64,000 nt of DNA from Amycolatopsis sp. NBC_00345 (GTDB lineage: Bacteria; Actinomycetota; Actinomycetes; Mycobacteriales; Pseudonocardiaceae), in NCBI RefSeq assembly GCF_036116635.1, contig NZ_CP107995.1, positions 4,402,001 to 4,466,000 of the forward strand, in the 5' to 3' direction. A program made the position numbers and the translations under genes. Below the pieces are notes generated by a model. That model had not been told where the DNA came from and did not search any database. It was given only the letters and a program-made list of their open reading frames with translations. How positions within the stretch are numbered: the first letter of the stretch is position 1; the number at the start of each line of letters is the position of its first letter. This document shows, one piece after another, positions 8,074 through 16,392 of this stretch.

Positions 8074-8880
8074 TTGGACACCACCACCTCGCCCCGGCAG
8101 CCGGCCTTCCTGCCCGGCGGGCCCGAGGCGCTGTTCGCCGTCGACGGTTTCGCCTACACCGACGGCGAAGTCCGGGCGCGCATGCTCCTGGGGCCGTGGT
8201 CGGACGGGCTGGGCGGCGCCGGGTCGATCGGGGTGCTCGTGGACAACATCCTCGGCTACGCGCTGATCGCGCAGGCGCCCGACGAACGCTGGTCGGTGAG
8301 CACCGAGATCTCCGTCGACTTCCTCCGGCCCCTGCCGGGGAACGGAACGTGGCTTTCGGCGCGCGGGCGGACCGTGGACGTGGGGGCGGCGGCCGGGCTG
8401 GCCGAAGGCTCCGTCTTCGGCGAAGACGGCCGGCTCATCGCCCGGAGCCGCCAGTGGGGACGGTTCGTCGGCCGCGGGCCTGGGCCGGACGGTGACGTCC
8501 TCCCCGGGCACCACAGCCGAGCCACCGCGAGCGTCCTCAACGACCTTCGCCAAGAGGTCGGCGCGGCCGAGGGTCGCGCCCAGCTTCGCTTCGGCGTCGC
8601 GGACGAGCTGGTGAACCCCCACGGAACCTTGCACGGCGGGGTGACCCTGTGGGCAGCCGGGCTCGTGGCCGGCGCGGCGCTGTCCACCCTCACCGCGACC
8701 CTGAACCCGGCCTCGATCGCCGTCAGCTACCTGCGGCCGTTTCCGCACGGGGACGTCGCCGAGATCCAGGCCGAGGTCGTGAGCCGCGGCCGGAGCCTCG
8801 CCCTCACCCGCGTCACGGGGCGCAACCGGGCGGGCAAGCCGTGCATCGTGGCGGCCGTGCACCACCACAGCCTCGGCTGA
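8074..8880 (+). CDS. Double-hotdog acyl-CoA thioesterase
   Basis: About 268 residues with two hotdog halves: the first ends near ISVDFLRPLPG, the second carries NPHGTLHGG, the HGG signature of PaaI-type thioesterases, and IAVSYLRPFPHG. It probably hydrolyses acyl- or aryl-CoA, preventing trapping of CoA during catabolism. I prefer a TTG start at 8074 because GGGAG lies 7 bases upstream; the ATG at 8050 has no ribosome-binding site. It stands 48 bases after the PaaX gene on the same strand and is probably cotranscribed with it. Its substrate is not visible in the sequence. Confidence 0.75.
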   Translation: MDTTTSPRQPAFLPGGPEALFAVDGFAYTDGEVRARMLLGPWSDGLGGAGSIGVLVDNILGYALIAQAPDERWSVSTEISVDFLRPLPGNGTWLSARGRTVDVGAAAGLAEGSVFGEDGRLIARSRQWGRFVGRGPGPDGDVLPGHHSRATASVLNDLRQEVGAAEGRAQLRFGVADELVNPHGTLHGGVTLWAAGLVAGAALSTLTATLNPASIAVSYLRPFPHGDVAEIQAEVVSRGRSLALTRVTGRNRAGKPCIVAAVHHHSLG

Positions 8881-8899
8881 CGCCGGCCGGGTGCAGCGC

Positions 8900-9355
8900 C
8901 TACCGCGCGTAGGTCACGAAAATCGACTCGCCGACCATCGCCGGCCGCTCCTGGCCCTTGATCTCGATCCGCAAGGCGACGCGGTACCGCACGCCGCCGT
9001 CGTCCCGCCTGGCCGCCGAGGAGATCACGCCGGCCAGCCGGATCTCGCTCCCCACCGGAACCGGCGACGTGAACCGCACCTGGTCCAAGCCGTAGTTGAG
9101 CCCACGGGCGTGGTCCTTGATCACCAGTATCTCCTTGAACATGGCCGGCACCAGCGAAAGCGTGAGGTAGCCGTGGGCGATGGTGCCCCCGAACGGGCCG
9201 CCGGCCGCGCGGGCGGGGTCGACGTGGATCCACTGGTGGTCGTCCGTCGCGTCGGCGAACGTGTCGACCCGGGCCTGCGCCACCCGGCGCCAAGCCGAGG
9301 CGCCCAGACCCAGGTCCCGGGCCTCGGCGAGTTCCGCCACCGTCAGTTCGAGCAC
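8900..9355 (-). CDS. MaoC-like (R)-specific hydratase
   Basis: A single-hotdog protein of about 151 residues with the MaoC active-site region: an Asp/His pair in DATDDHQWIHVD, and GGTIAHGYLTLSL, the hydratase-2 motif. It would add water to trans-2-enoyl-CoA to give the (R)-3-hydroxyacyl-CoA, or act on a related unsaturated CoA thioester. The GTG at 9355 is chosen because GGAGG lies five bases before it; a GTG four codons upstream (9367) has no such signal. It is divergent from the BadI-like gene, with a repeat-rich control region between them. Confidence 0.82.
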   Translation of the reverse strand: MLELTVAELAEARDLGLGASAWRRVAQARVDTFADATDDHQWIHVDPARAAGGPFGGTIAHGYLTLSLVPAMFKEILVIKDHARGLNYGLDQVRFTSPVPVGSEIRLAGVISSAARRDDGGVRYRVALRIEIKGQERPAMVGESIFVTYAR

Positions 9356-9373
9356 AGGTTCCTCCACTGATGT

Positions 9374-9403
9374 CCAGGACGTCGACTATCCAGGACGTCG
9401 ACA
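9374..9403. repeat. Tandem direct repeat TCCAGGACGTCGAC x2
   Basis: The 14-base unit occurs at 9374-9387 and 9390-9403, with a 16-base period, directly upstream of the MaoC gene. Each unit contains the GACGTC palindrome, so the pair offers two binding sites on nearly the same DNA face (about 1.5 turns apart). It may be an activator or repressor site of the divergent promoter. Confidence 0.5.
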
Positions 9404-9412
9404 CGTCTGCTA

Positions 9413-9426
9413 AAGGTCCAACCTTT
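9413..9426. promoter_or_regulatory. Palindrome AAAGGT-CC-ACCTTT, candidate operator
   Basis: A perfect inverted repeat with 6-base arms and a 2-base spacer lies in the divergent region between the MaoC gene and the BadI-like gene. A second palindrome, AACGATCGTT, is at 9510-9519 in the same gap. Both are suitable repressor sites; the binding protein is unknown. Confidence 0.4.
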
Positions 9427-9592
9427 CAAACAACCGCAGGATAATCAACGACTCCGAGCACCATCGGTGCCACGACGCCAGGTCACGTCCACGACGACGC
9501 CGACTTGTAAACGATCGTTATCACGTCTACAGTCGCAAATGGTCAGGCCGAAAGACAGCGCCTGCGTCGGCAACGGAGCGGAAGGCAGGGTG

Positions 9593-10387
9593 ATGGACAA
9601 CTTCACCGACATCAAGTACGAGGTCGAGCGCGGTCTGGCCTGGATCACCATCAACCGGCCGGAGCGTTACAACGCGTTCCGCGCCCAGACCGTCGACGAG
9701 CTCATCCTGGCGTTCAAGCGGGCCTGGGCCAGCGACGAGGTCGGCGCCCTCTGCCTGACCGGCGCGGGCGAAAAGGCGTTCTGCTCCGGTGGCGACCAGA
9801 AGCAGCGCATGGAAACCGGCGACTACGGCCCCTCGCAGAGCGGGCTGTTCGAGGTCGAGTCGCTGCACCGGGTGATGCGTGACGTCCCCAAGCCGGTGAT
9901 CGCGGCGGTGAACGGCATCGCCATCGGCGGCGGCCACGTCCTGCACGTGCTCGCCGACCTCACGATCGCCGCCGACACCGCGACCTTCGGCCAGAACGGT
10001 CCCCGGGTCGGCTCCTTCGACGCCGGCCTCGGCTCCGGCTACCTGGCCCGCGTGGTCGGCGAGAAGCGCGCTCGCGAGATCTGGTTCATGCTGCGCCGGC
10101 TCTCCGCCGAAGAGGCGCTGGACTGGGGGCTGGTCAACAAGGTCGTGCCCGCGGAGAAGCTCCGTGACGAAGTCCGGGCCTGGGCCGACCAGATCCTGCA
10201 GTACTCGCCCACCGCGTTGAAGGTGCTCAAGCAGTCGTTCAACACCGACACCGAGCACATGGTCAGCATCGGCAACATGGCGTACACGACGCTCAAGCTC
10301 TTCGGCGAGACGGACGAGTCGAAGGAGGGCATCCGGGCGTTCAACGAAAAGCGCCAGCCCGACTTCTCCGCCTACCGCGGGAACTGA
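9593..10387 (+). CDS. BadI/MenB-like crotonase (probable 2-ketocyclohexanecarboxyl-CoA-type hydrolase)
   Basis: The 264-residue crotonase belongs to the MenB/BadI branch: GGDQ after the oxyanion strand (KAFCSGGDQ), IGGGHVLHVLADLTIA, and GPRVGSFDAGLG. BadI of Rhodopseudomonas palustris uses this fold to open a beta-keto ring CoA ester to pimeloyl-CoA by hydrolysis; MenB closes a ring in menaquinone synthesis. No men genes are nearby, and the gene is followed at once by an acyl-CoA dehydrogenase and an SDR, so ring cleavage is favoured. The ATG at 9593 follows GGCAGGG. A second, more MenB-like copy lies at 18899-19732. Confidence 0.72.
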   Translation: MDNFTDIKYEVERGLAWITINRPERYNAFRAQTVDELILAFKRAWASDEVGALCLTGAGEKAFCSGGDQKQRMETGDYGPSQSGLFEVESLHRVMRDVPKPVIAAVNGIAIGGGHVLHVLADLTIAADTATFGQNGPRVGSFDAGLGSGYLARVVGEKRAREIWFMLRRLSAEEALDWGLVNKVVPAEKLRDEVRAWADQILQYSPTALKVLKQSFNTDTEHMVSIGNMAYTTLKLFGETDESKEGIRAFNEKRQPDFSAYRGN

Positions 10388-10399
10388 CGGGCACGGCCG

Positions 10400-11536
10400 A
10401 TGCGACTGACCGCGGAGCAGACCGAATTCGCCCGGGTGATCCGCGAGTTCTGTGCGCGTGAATGCGGGACACAGGCCCAGCGCGACGCCCTCACCGAGAA
10501 CGGCACGCTGGCCAACAGCCCGCAGATCCTGGCGAAACTCGCCGCGCACGGCTGGCTCGGCGTGTCCCTTCCCGAGGACTGCGGCGGTGGTGGCGCCGGA
10601 TTCGTCGACGAATGCGTTTTCCTCGAAGAGACCTCGCGCGGGCTCGCGCCCATCACCGCGTACTCGAGCAGCCTCACCGCGGCACAGACGTATCTGAAGT
10701 GGGGCAACGACAACCAGAAGAAGACGGTCGTCGCCAACCTCGTCGCCGGCCGGCTCGAAGCGATCGCCTTGAGCGAGCCGGACGCCGGGTCGGATCTGGG
10801 CGGGGTCCGGGTCAAGGCGGTTCGCGACGGCAGTGACTACGTCGTCAACGGCCAGAAGACCTGGATCTCCGCGGCGCACATCTCCGAACACCTGCTGGTG
10901 CTCGGGCGAGAGGACGCCACCCGCGGCAAGCACCAGGGTCTGACCTTGCTGATGGTGCCGTGCGCGACGCCCGGCATCGAGATGCGGGAAGTCCGGACGA
11001 TGGAAGCCCGGACCTGCAACGACGTCTTCTTCACCGACGTCCGCGTGCCGGCGTCCGCCGTGGTGGGCACCGTGGGCAATGGCTGGAAGCAGCTCATGCG
11101 CGGGCTGGGGGTCGAGCGGCTGATCATCGCGGCGATGAGTGTGGGCAGCGCCCAGCGCTCGCTGGACGACGCGATCGCGTTCGTCAAGGAGCGGGAGGCG
11201 TTCGGGCAGAAGATCGCCACCTTCCAGGCGCTGCGTCACCGGATCGCGGACCTGGCGACCGACATCGCGTTCGCGCGTTCGTTCCTTTACGACGTCGCCG
11301 AGCGGATCGACGCCGGGCAGGAGGACCAGCTGGCCCAGGAGAGCGCGATGGCGAAGATGCGGTGCACGGAGATCGCGAAGAACACGGCGCTGGAAGCCAT
11401 GCAGATGATGGGCGGCTACGGCTACGCCCGCGAGTACGGCATGGAGTTCCAGGTCCGCAAGGCGCTGGCACCGCCGATCTACGGTGGCACCAACGAAATC
11501 CAGCGGGAGATCATCGCCAAACGGCTGCTCTCCTGA
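10400..11536 (+). CDS. Acyl-CoA dehydrogenase
   Basis: A full-length 378-residue acyl-CoA dehydrogenase with the flavin-binding ALSEPDAGSD segment, WISAAH, and the C-terminal MMGGYGYAREY and YGGTNEIQRE motifs. Where short- and medium-chain enzymes carry the catalytic Glu (YEGT), this one has Gly (YGGT), so the base must come from another position, as in isovaleryl-CoA-type or cyclic-acyl-CoA enzymes. It follows the BadI-like gene by 12 bases and would introduce a 2,3-double bond into a CoA ester, plausibly an alicyclic one such as cyclohexanecarboxyl-CoA (AliB role). The exact substrate is not determinable. Confidence 0.85.
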   Translation: MRLTAEQTEFARVIREFCARECGTQAQRDALTENGTLANSPQILAKLAAHGWLGVSLPEDCGGGGAGFVDECVFLEETSRGLAPITAYSSSLTAAQTYLKWGNDNQKKTVVANLVAGRLEAIALSEPDAGSDLGGVRVKAVRDGSDYVVNGQKTWISAAHISEHLLVLGREDATRGKHQGLTLLMVPCATPGIEMREVRTMEARTCNDVFFTDVRVPASAVVGTVGNGWKQLMRGLGVERLIIAAMSVGSAQRSLDDAIAFVKEREAFGQKIATFQALRHRIADLATDIAFARSFLYDVAERIDAGQEDQLAQESAMAKMRCTEIAKNTALEAMQMMGGYGYAREYGMEFQVRKALAPPIYGGTNEIQREIIAKRLLS

Positions 11537-11596
11537 CTCGTTCGCCGGTCCGGTCACCACGCCCAGCCCCGGGATCCAGGAAAGTGAGCCACCGCC

Positions 11597-12505
11597 ATGT
11601 CGAACCCCGCTGCCCGCTCGCCGTACCGTACCGATCTCCTGGCGGGTAAGCAGTTCCTCATCACCGGCGGCGGTACCGGCCTCGGCCGTGCCCTGGCCGG
11701 GCAGCTCGTGGCCCACGGCGCGGACGTCCATCTCTGGGGGCGGCGGGCAGCAGTGCTGGAAGAGGCCGCCGAGCAGGCCGGCGCGGCGCGGCGCGGCAGC
11801 GTGCACATCCAGACGGTGGACGTGCGCCAGTACGACGCCGTCGACGCGGCAATGGCGGCGATCTGGGCCGGGCACGGGCCGCTCAGCGGGGTGGTGAACA
11901 ACGCGGCCGCCAACTTCATCGCCCAGAGCAAGGATCTGAGCCCGCGCGCGTTCGAAGCAGTGACCGGGACGGTGATGAGCGGCTCGTTCCACACCACCCT
12001 GGCCGCGGGCAAGCGCTGGATCGCCGACGGCCTACCGGGCAGCGTGGTGTCCACCCTGACCACCTGGGTCTGGACCGGTTCGGCGTTTGTGCTGCCCTCG
12101 GCGATGGCGAAGGCCGCCGTGCACTCCATGACCATGTCGCTCGCCGTCGAGTGGGCCCGCTACGGCATCCGCCTCAACGCGGTCGCGCCCGGCCCGATCC
12201 CGACCGAGTACGCGTGGGCGATGCTGAATCCCACGGACAGCAGCGCCCTCGGCGCGACCCAGGTCGACCAGATCCCGGCCGGCCGCGCCGGCACGGTCGA
12301 AGAACTGGCCAACCTGACCATGTTCCTGCTGTCGGACGCCTGCGACTACCTGACCGGCCAGACGATCGCCATAGACGGCGGCCAGATGCTCGCAGGCCCG
12401 GGAACGTTCGCCGGGCTCACCGCCCTGTCGGACGACGAGTGGGCGGAAGTCAAGCGGAGCAGCATGGCCGCCACCGAGGCCGGCAAGAAGCAGCGGTCGG
12501 TCTGA
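11597..12505 (+). CDS. SDR oxidoreductase, 2,4-dienoyl-CoA reductase type
   Basis: The 302-residue SDR has the NADP motif TGGGTGLG at about residues 23-30, NNAAANF, and SAMAKAAV where classical SDRs have YxxxK. Replacement of the Tyr with retention of the Lys, plus the APGPIPTE stretch, is the hallmark of 2,4-dienoyl-CoA reductases (DECR/PDCR). It would remove a conjugated second double bond from an acyl-CoA. It is the third gene of a rightward set with the BadI-like crotonase and acyl-CoA dehydrogenase, consistent with degradation of an unsaturated or ring-derived acyl-CoA. The long C-terminal tail after AGPGTFAGL is typical of the family. Confidence 0.78.
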   Translation: MSNPAARSPYRTDLLAGKQFLITGGGTGLGRALAGQLVAHGADVHLWGRRAAVLEEAAEQAGAARRGSVHIQTVDVRQYDAVDAAMAAIWAGHGPLSGVVNNAAANFIAQSKDLSPRAFEAVTGTVMSGSFHTTLAAGKRWIADGLPGSVVSTLTTWVWTGSAFVLPSAMAKAAVHSMTMSLAVEWARYGIRLNAVAPGPIPTEYAWAMLNPTDSSALGATQVDQIPAGRAGTVEELANLTMFLLSDACDYLTGQTIAIDGGQMLAGPGTFAGLTALSDDEWAEVKRSSMAATEAGKKQRSV

Positions 12506-12601
12506 GCCGCCGCTCCTGCTGTCCGGCTGCTGTTGATATGGAGATTTTTGTTCACTCGATTCGGTGACGTTTTTGGTGGGTGGCGTCGGTAAAATTGAAG
12601 G

Positions 12602-13801
12602 GTGAGCAATTATGGGGATTCTTCTTTACAGGACGCTTCCGATGTTTTGTCTCGGATTCATGAACGGGCCATCCGGGTAGCACAACTGGAGGCCGAGCAG
12701 GCAGCTGATGTCGCATTGTTCGCGGCGACAGGTGGTTCTGCCCGGTCGGTGGCGGCCGAGCTGGCGTTGGAGTTGTCGGTGACAGAGCGGCGTGCTGGGG
12801 CTGATGTCGCGTTGGCGCAAGCCTTGACGACCCGATTGCCGGAGACGTTCGCAGCATTCCGGCGCGGAGAAATCGACGCGTTCAAAGCGCGGATGGTATT
12901 CGAGCCGACCATCGTCCTCACTGACGAGCTAGCCCGCCAGGTCGACGCGATTGTCGCGACCCGGTTGGCGGGAAAGAATCCGTCGTCGTTACGGGCCGCC
13001 GTGAATCGAGTGGTGCAGAAAGTGGACGCCGAAGGATATGAGCGAAGATCCCGGGCGCGACGGCGCGACCGTAACATCTGCCTCATTCATCAAGACGAGA
13101 CAATGTCCACCTTGCTGTGTGACCTGCCCGTGGAACACGCCTCGGCGATCTACATCTCCCTCGATCAGGAGGCGCGGAGGCTGCGTCGCGGAGGCGAGTC
13201 CCGGACGTTGGAGCAGTTGCGTGCGGATGTCTTGGTTGATCGGTTGCTGAACCGGGCGCCGGGTGACAGTGGCATCAAGCCCGTTGTCTATGTCTATGTG
13301 GACCTTTTGACGCTGGCCGGATTGAACGAGGAGCCCGCCGAACTCTCGGGCTGCGGCACGGTTCCGGCGTGGCTGGCACGGACACTCGCCGCAGACCCGA
13401 ATTCGGTGTGGCGGCGGATCATCACCGAACCCGACACCGGGCAGGTCCTCAGCGTCGGCCGCACCCGCTACCGGCCACCAGCCGCCCTCGCCGACCTGGT
13501 GCAGGTGCGGGACCGGGTGTGCCAGCACCCGGGCTGTCGTCGTCCGTCGCAGTTCAGCGATATCGACCACACCCGGGACTTCGCAAAGGGCGGCCAGACC
13601 GCCGAAGACAACCTCGGCCCGCGCTGCCGACGACACCACCGCCTCAAAGACGAACCAGGCTGGTCCTGCACCACGGCACCCGGCGGTGAAGGCACCATCA
13701 CCACACCGACAGGGCGGGTGTATGCGACAAAACCGCCGCCACTGCACGAAAACCGGGCGAGAGACACCGCAACCGGGGCCGGGCATGAGGCAGCCGCCTG
13801 A
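12602..13801 (+). CDS. DUF222/HNH endonuclease (13E12-repeat family)
   Basis: The 399-residue protein has a helical DUF222-like N-terminal domain (about residues 20-230) and a C-terminal HNH domain with CQHPGCRRPSQFSDIDHTRDF and LGPRCRRHHRLKD, which supplies zinc-binding cysteines and the catalytic His pair. Such multicopy proteins are common in Mycobacterium, Rhodococcus and Pseudonocardiales, and are associated with mobile or repetitive DNA; their function is unclear. A GTG at 12602 is the likely start. The first 200 bases and the upstream gap are clearly richer in A+T than the neighbours, and an IS3 relic follows, so this point is a likely insertion spot in the catabolic island. Confidence 0.85.
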   Translation: MSNYGDSSLQDASDVLSRIHERAIRVAQLEAEQAADVALFAATGGSARSVAAELALELSVTERRAGADVALAQALTTRLPETFAAFRRGEIDAFKARMVFEPTIVLTDELARQVDAIVATRLAGKNPSSLRAAVNRVVQKVDAEGYERRSRARRRDRNICLIHQDETMSTLLCDLPVEHASAIYISLDQEARRLRRGGESRTLEQLRADVLVDRLLNRAPGDSGIKPVVYVYVDLLTLAGLNEEPAELSGCGTVPAWLARTLAADPNSVWRRIITEPDTGQVLSVGRTRYRPPAALADLVQVRDRVCQHPGCRRPSQFSDIDHTRDFAKGGQTAEDNLGPRCRRHHRLKDEPGWSCTTAPGGEGTITTPTGRVYATKPPPLHENRARDTATGAGHEAAA

Positions 13802-13860
13802 CCCCGGCACATAGCGAGGAACCTCCAAAACCGGGCCAACGTCGCGAGATTCCGCTGTCC

Positions 13861-14300
13861 TTACCTGGTCGCTCCGCGTCCGCCTCGGCCCATCGACCCG
13901 GTCAGCTCGTAGCCGCGCAGCAGTCGCCGGTAGCTCGCAGACCGGAACGGGGAGCCTCCATCAGAGTGCACGATCACGCCGAGCGGATTACGCAGTACGA
14001 TCGCGTTGCGCAGCGCCGCGCACAGATACAGCTTGCCCTCCGCGCTGGGATGCTCGGTGACATCGGTCAGCCACGTCACGTTCGGGCATCGGCGATGAAC
14101 CGGTACCCGCCAGCCGAATCATCGGCGTGGATCTCGAGCGCGGCGCTGATCAGATGGGCGTCAACCCAGTCCCGCGGCCAGACCAGACCAGGGCCGAACA
14201 CCACTGGCAATACGTCTGCCGATGCGCCCACCGCACCCAATGTGGCGTTCGGTGCGTCCAACGCAACCAAGGCTGGGGCGGCCGAGCCGCAGATCTCACG
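13861..14300 (-). pseudogene. Degraded IS3-family transposase relic
   Basis: Two frames carry transposase pieces. The right part (about 14076-14300) gives LVALDAPNATLG, VLPVVFGPGLVWPRDWVDAHLISAA and GYRFIADA; the left part (13861-14079) gives TWLTDVTEHPSAEGKLYLCA, then VIVHSDGGSPFRSASY and GSMGR. In intact IS3 OrfB the rve (DDE) core contains WLTDITEH...GKLYLCAVKD and, some 50 residues later, HSDRGSQFRS; here much of the stretch between them is missing and the frame shifts near 14076. The C-terminal Glu segment is also absent. The element is dead, with no clear terminal repeats seen. Confidence 0.8.
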
Positions 14301-14332
14301 GTGACCCGGCAGCGGGACCCCAGCTCCGGAAG

Positions 14333-15343
14333 CTAGTCCAAAGTAGACCGGTAACGATACGACCCACTACGGCTAAGTGCGAACTCGAGAATCCCAGTCC
14401 CCCGCGTACTGCCCCACCGGAAAGCGCACAACCGGTCGGTCAGGGAGGTGTCCAGGGTCCGTGGGCTCACCGACCCATCGAGCCGGTAGACCTCATGGTC
14501 CAGAAACCCCCGCCCACGCCGCACACCGTGCCCGCCGCCGTAGCCCGCCCCGGCCATGAATCCGCCACCGGCCGACGCGTCGGCGTCGAGGTGGTAGACG
14601 CGCCCGGCGGCAGTCGTCACCATCACCGTGCCGTCGATCAGGTCCAGGTCCGCGAACCTCAGCCGATGGCCCACGTCGACCACGTCGTCCACGGTGCCGT
14701 CCTCGTGCAGGACGGCGCCCTCGGCCAGCAGCCGCTCCCCCTGCCGGTTCTCCACCAGCAGGAAGCCGACCGACCGATCGGGGAACTGCGCCTGGCACCA
14801 CAGATGCAGGCCTTGCCCACCGCCCAGGTTCCGCACCCCACGCGAACGGTCCCGCTGCCCGTACCACCCGTCGACCTGGTGCGTGACGCCGTCGAGAGTC
14901 AGCGTGCCCCGGTAGCGTCCGGATTGGACGAGGTGCTCGAACTTCGTCGGCGGCCCGGCGTTGTTGCCGAGTTCCACCTCGCGCAGCCAATACGGAGTCC
15001 GCGCCGTCCAGACCACGTCTAGCGCGACGCCGGCCGGGTTGTCCGCCACGCGGATCCGCCAGCAGCGGTTCGGCTCGATAACGTGGAAGAACAGCGGCCC
15101 GGCGCCGTCGCCGGTGGTGGCGGACAGCTCGGTGGAGAACCTGACATTGCGTTGTTCCGTGCCGGTGCTGACCACGACGAACCCGTCCACGACGTTCCTC
15201 GCCGGGTAGTGGCCGAGGCCGGTGATGACCGACGGCGCCGTCGCGTCCGCGGGGTGCAGGTTGAGCATGAACCGGTCGAAGAACCGGTCGTGGTGGACCG
15301 CGTCCGGCCCCGGGACGAGGGCGTCCTCGAATTCGGCGCTCAT
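14333..15343 (-). CDS. Uncharacterised protein, AttH/lipocalin-like (DUF7064-type) fold suspected
   Basis: A 336-residue soluble protein without a signal peptide or recognisable catalytic motif. It is rich in beta-type sequence with many Trp/Tyr residues; notable pieces are VDGWYGQRDRSRGVR, a Gly-rich GAGYGGGHGVRRGRG and LHLWCQAQFPDRS. The general look is that of the two-domain lipocalin-like (CrtC/AttH) proteins found beside CoA-dependent degradation genes of actinobacteria. Its start overlaps the stop codon of an aminoglycoside-phosphotransferase-type gene, so the two probably act together, perhaps on a hydroxylated acyl substrate. I cannot assign a reaction. Confidence 0.5.
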   Translation of the reverse strand: MSAEFEDALVPGPDAVHHDRFFDRFMLNLHPADATAPSVITGLGHYPARNVVDGFVVVSTGTEQRNVRFSTELSATTGDGAGPLFFHVIEPNRCWRIRVADNPAGVALDVVWTARTPYWLREVELGNNAGPPTKFEHLVQSGRYRGTLTLDGVTHQVDGWYGQRDRSRGVRNLGGGQGLHLWCQAQFPDRSVGFLLVENRQGERLLAEGAVLHEDGTVDDVVDVGHRLRFADLDLIDGTVMVTTAAGRVYHLDADASAGGGFMAGAGYGGGHGVRRGRGFLDHEVYRLDGSVSPRTLDTSLTDRLCAFRWGSTRGTGILEFALSRSGSYRYRSTLD

Positions 15344-16389
15344 GGGCTCCTCTCGATCGATCCGAGGCCCGGGCCGGGTTCGGCACCGGCGACGTCATGG
15401 GCCTCACGGAGAAACGACCGCACCAGCGATTCGTCCTGGTAATACGGGTCGCCGCCGGCCCGCCGTCGCCCGTATTCGTAGAGCGCGGCCAGTTTCCACA
15501 GCGCGAAAACGCGGTACCAGCCGAGCGCCGCCAGGTTCGCGCCGGTCCGGGCGGCGTACCGCTGCTCCAGGTCCTCCCGGCTGGGATAACCCGGTTCGAG
15601 CAGAGCGGTCCCGAACTCCTCGGTGGGAGTGCGCGGGACGCCCGGCCGCGGGACCGAAGCCAGGAAGTAACCGAGGTCGAACAACGGATCGCCGATGGCG
15701 GCCAGCTCCCAGTCCAGCACCGCCTCGATGCGTCCAGGCTCCTCAGTGGACAGGACGACGTTGCCGATCCGGTAGTCGTTGTGGATGAGGGCCGCACCGG
15801 ATTCGGCGGGGATGTTCGCCGTCAGCCAGGAATGGACCGGCGCAAAGGTCGCGGGCAGCACGCCGTCCTCGCCCGCGGCCAGGCCGGTGATCCGCCGCAG
15901 GTGCCGCTCGGTGAACCCGGTGGGACGCCCCAGGTCGGCGAGCCCGGCCGCGCGCCAGTCCACCGCGTGCAGCGCGGCCAGGGTGTCCACCAGCGCGTAA
16001 CCGATCGCCGTGCGGACCCTGGGCTGGTCGAGTGGCGGCGGCGTCCGGGTGGTGACCACCGGGCCCGCGGCGAAACCCATGACGTAACAAGGCACATCGA
16101 GGAGCTGGCCCGCGTCCGCGGTAGCCAGTAGCCGCGCCACGGGAACCTCGGTCCCGCGCAACGCGCCGATCAGCCGCGCCTCGCGCATCATGTCGTGCGC
16201 ACCAGGCGGCACCGGAGGCGGCGGCGGACGCCGGAGGACCACCTGCCGCTCGCCGTCCGATACCAGATAGGTCAGGTTCGAGTGCCCATCGCCGATCCGG
16301 CGGGTCGTGACCGGACCTCGGGTGAGCCCGCGGGCTTCGAGGAATTCCGTTAGCCCGCGACGAGCCGCCGGCGTCCACTCCCAGCTCAC
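15340..16389 (-). CDS. APH-family phosphotransferase (acyl-CoA-catabolism associated)
   Basis: The 349-residue protein is an aminoglycoside-phosphotransferase-fold kinase: a nucleotide loop with IGDGHSNLTYLV, the catalytic HNDYRIGN (Brenner motif, about residue 205) and LDWELAAIGDPLFDLGYFLA for magnesium binding. Relatives fused to or beside acyl-CoA dehydrogenases (ACAD10/11, FadE36 partners) phosphorylate a hydroxyl on 4-hydroxyacyl-CoA so that it can be removed as phosphate. Its place at the end of a crotonase-rich operon fits such a role better than antibiotic resistance. It overlaps the downstream uncharacterised gene by 4 bases and lies 3 bases after a crotonase gene. Confidence 0.8.
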   Translation of the reverse strand: MSWEWTPAARRGLTEFLEARGLTRGPVTTRRIGDGHSNLTYLVSDGERQVVLRRPPPPPVPPGAHDMMREARLIGALRGTEVPVARLLATADAGQLLDVPCYVMGFAAGPVVTTRTPPPLDQPRVRTAIGYALVDTLAALHAVDWRAAGLADLGRPTGFTERHLRRITGLAAGEDGVLPATFAPVHSWLTANIPAESGAALIHNDYRIGNVVLSTEEPGRIEAVLDWELAAIGDPLFDLGYFLASVPRPGVPRTPTEEFGTALLEPGYPSREDLEQRYAARTGANLAALGWYRVFALWKLAALYEYGRRRAGGDPYYQDESLVRSFLREAHDVAGAEPGPGLGSIERSP

Positions 16390-16392
16390 AGG

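Noticed and set aside
14076..14300. A small intact gene in the IS3 relic.
   Set aside because: The piece is only the front part of a transposase whose frame breaks at 14076, so it is part of a pseudogene.
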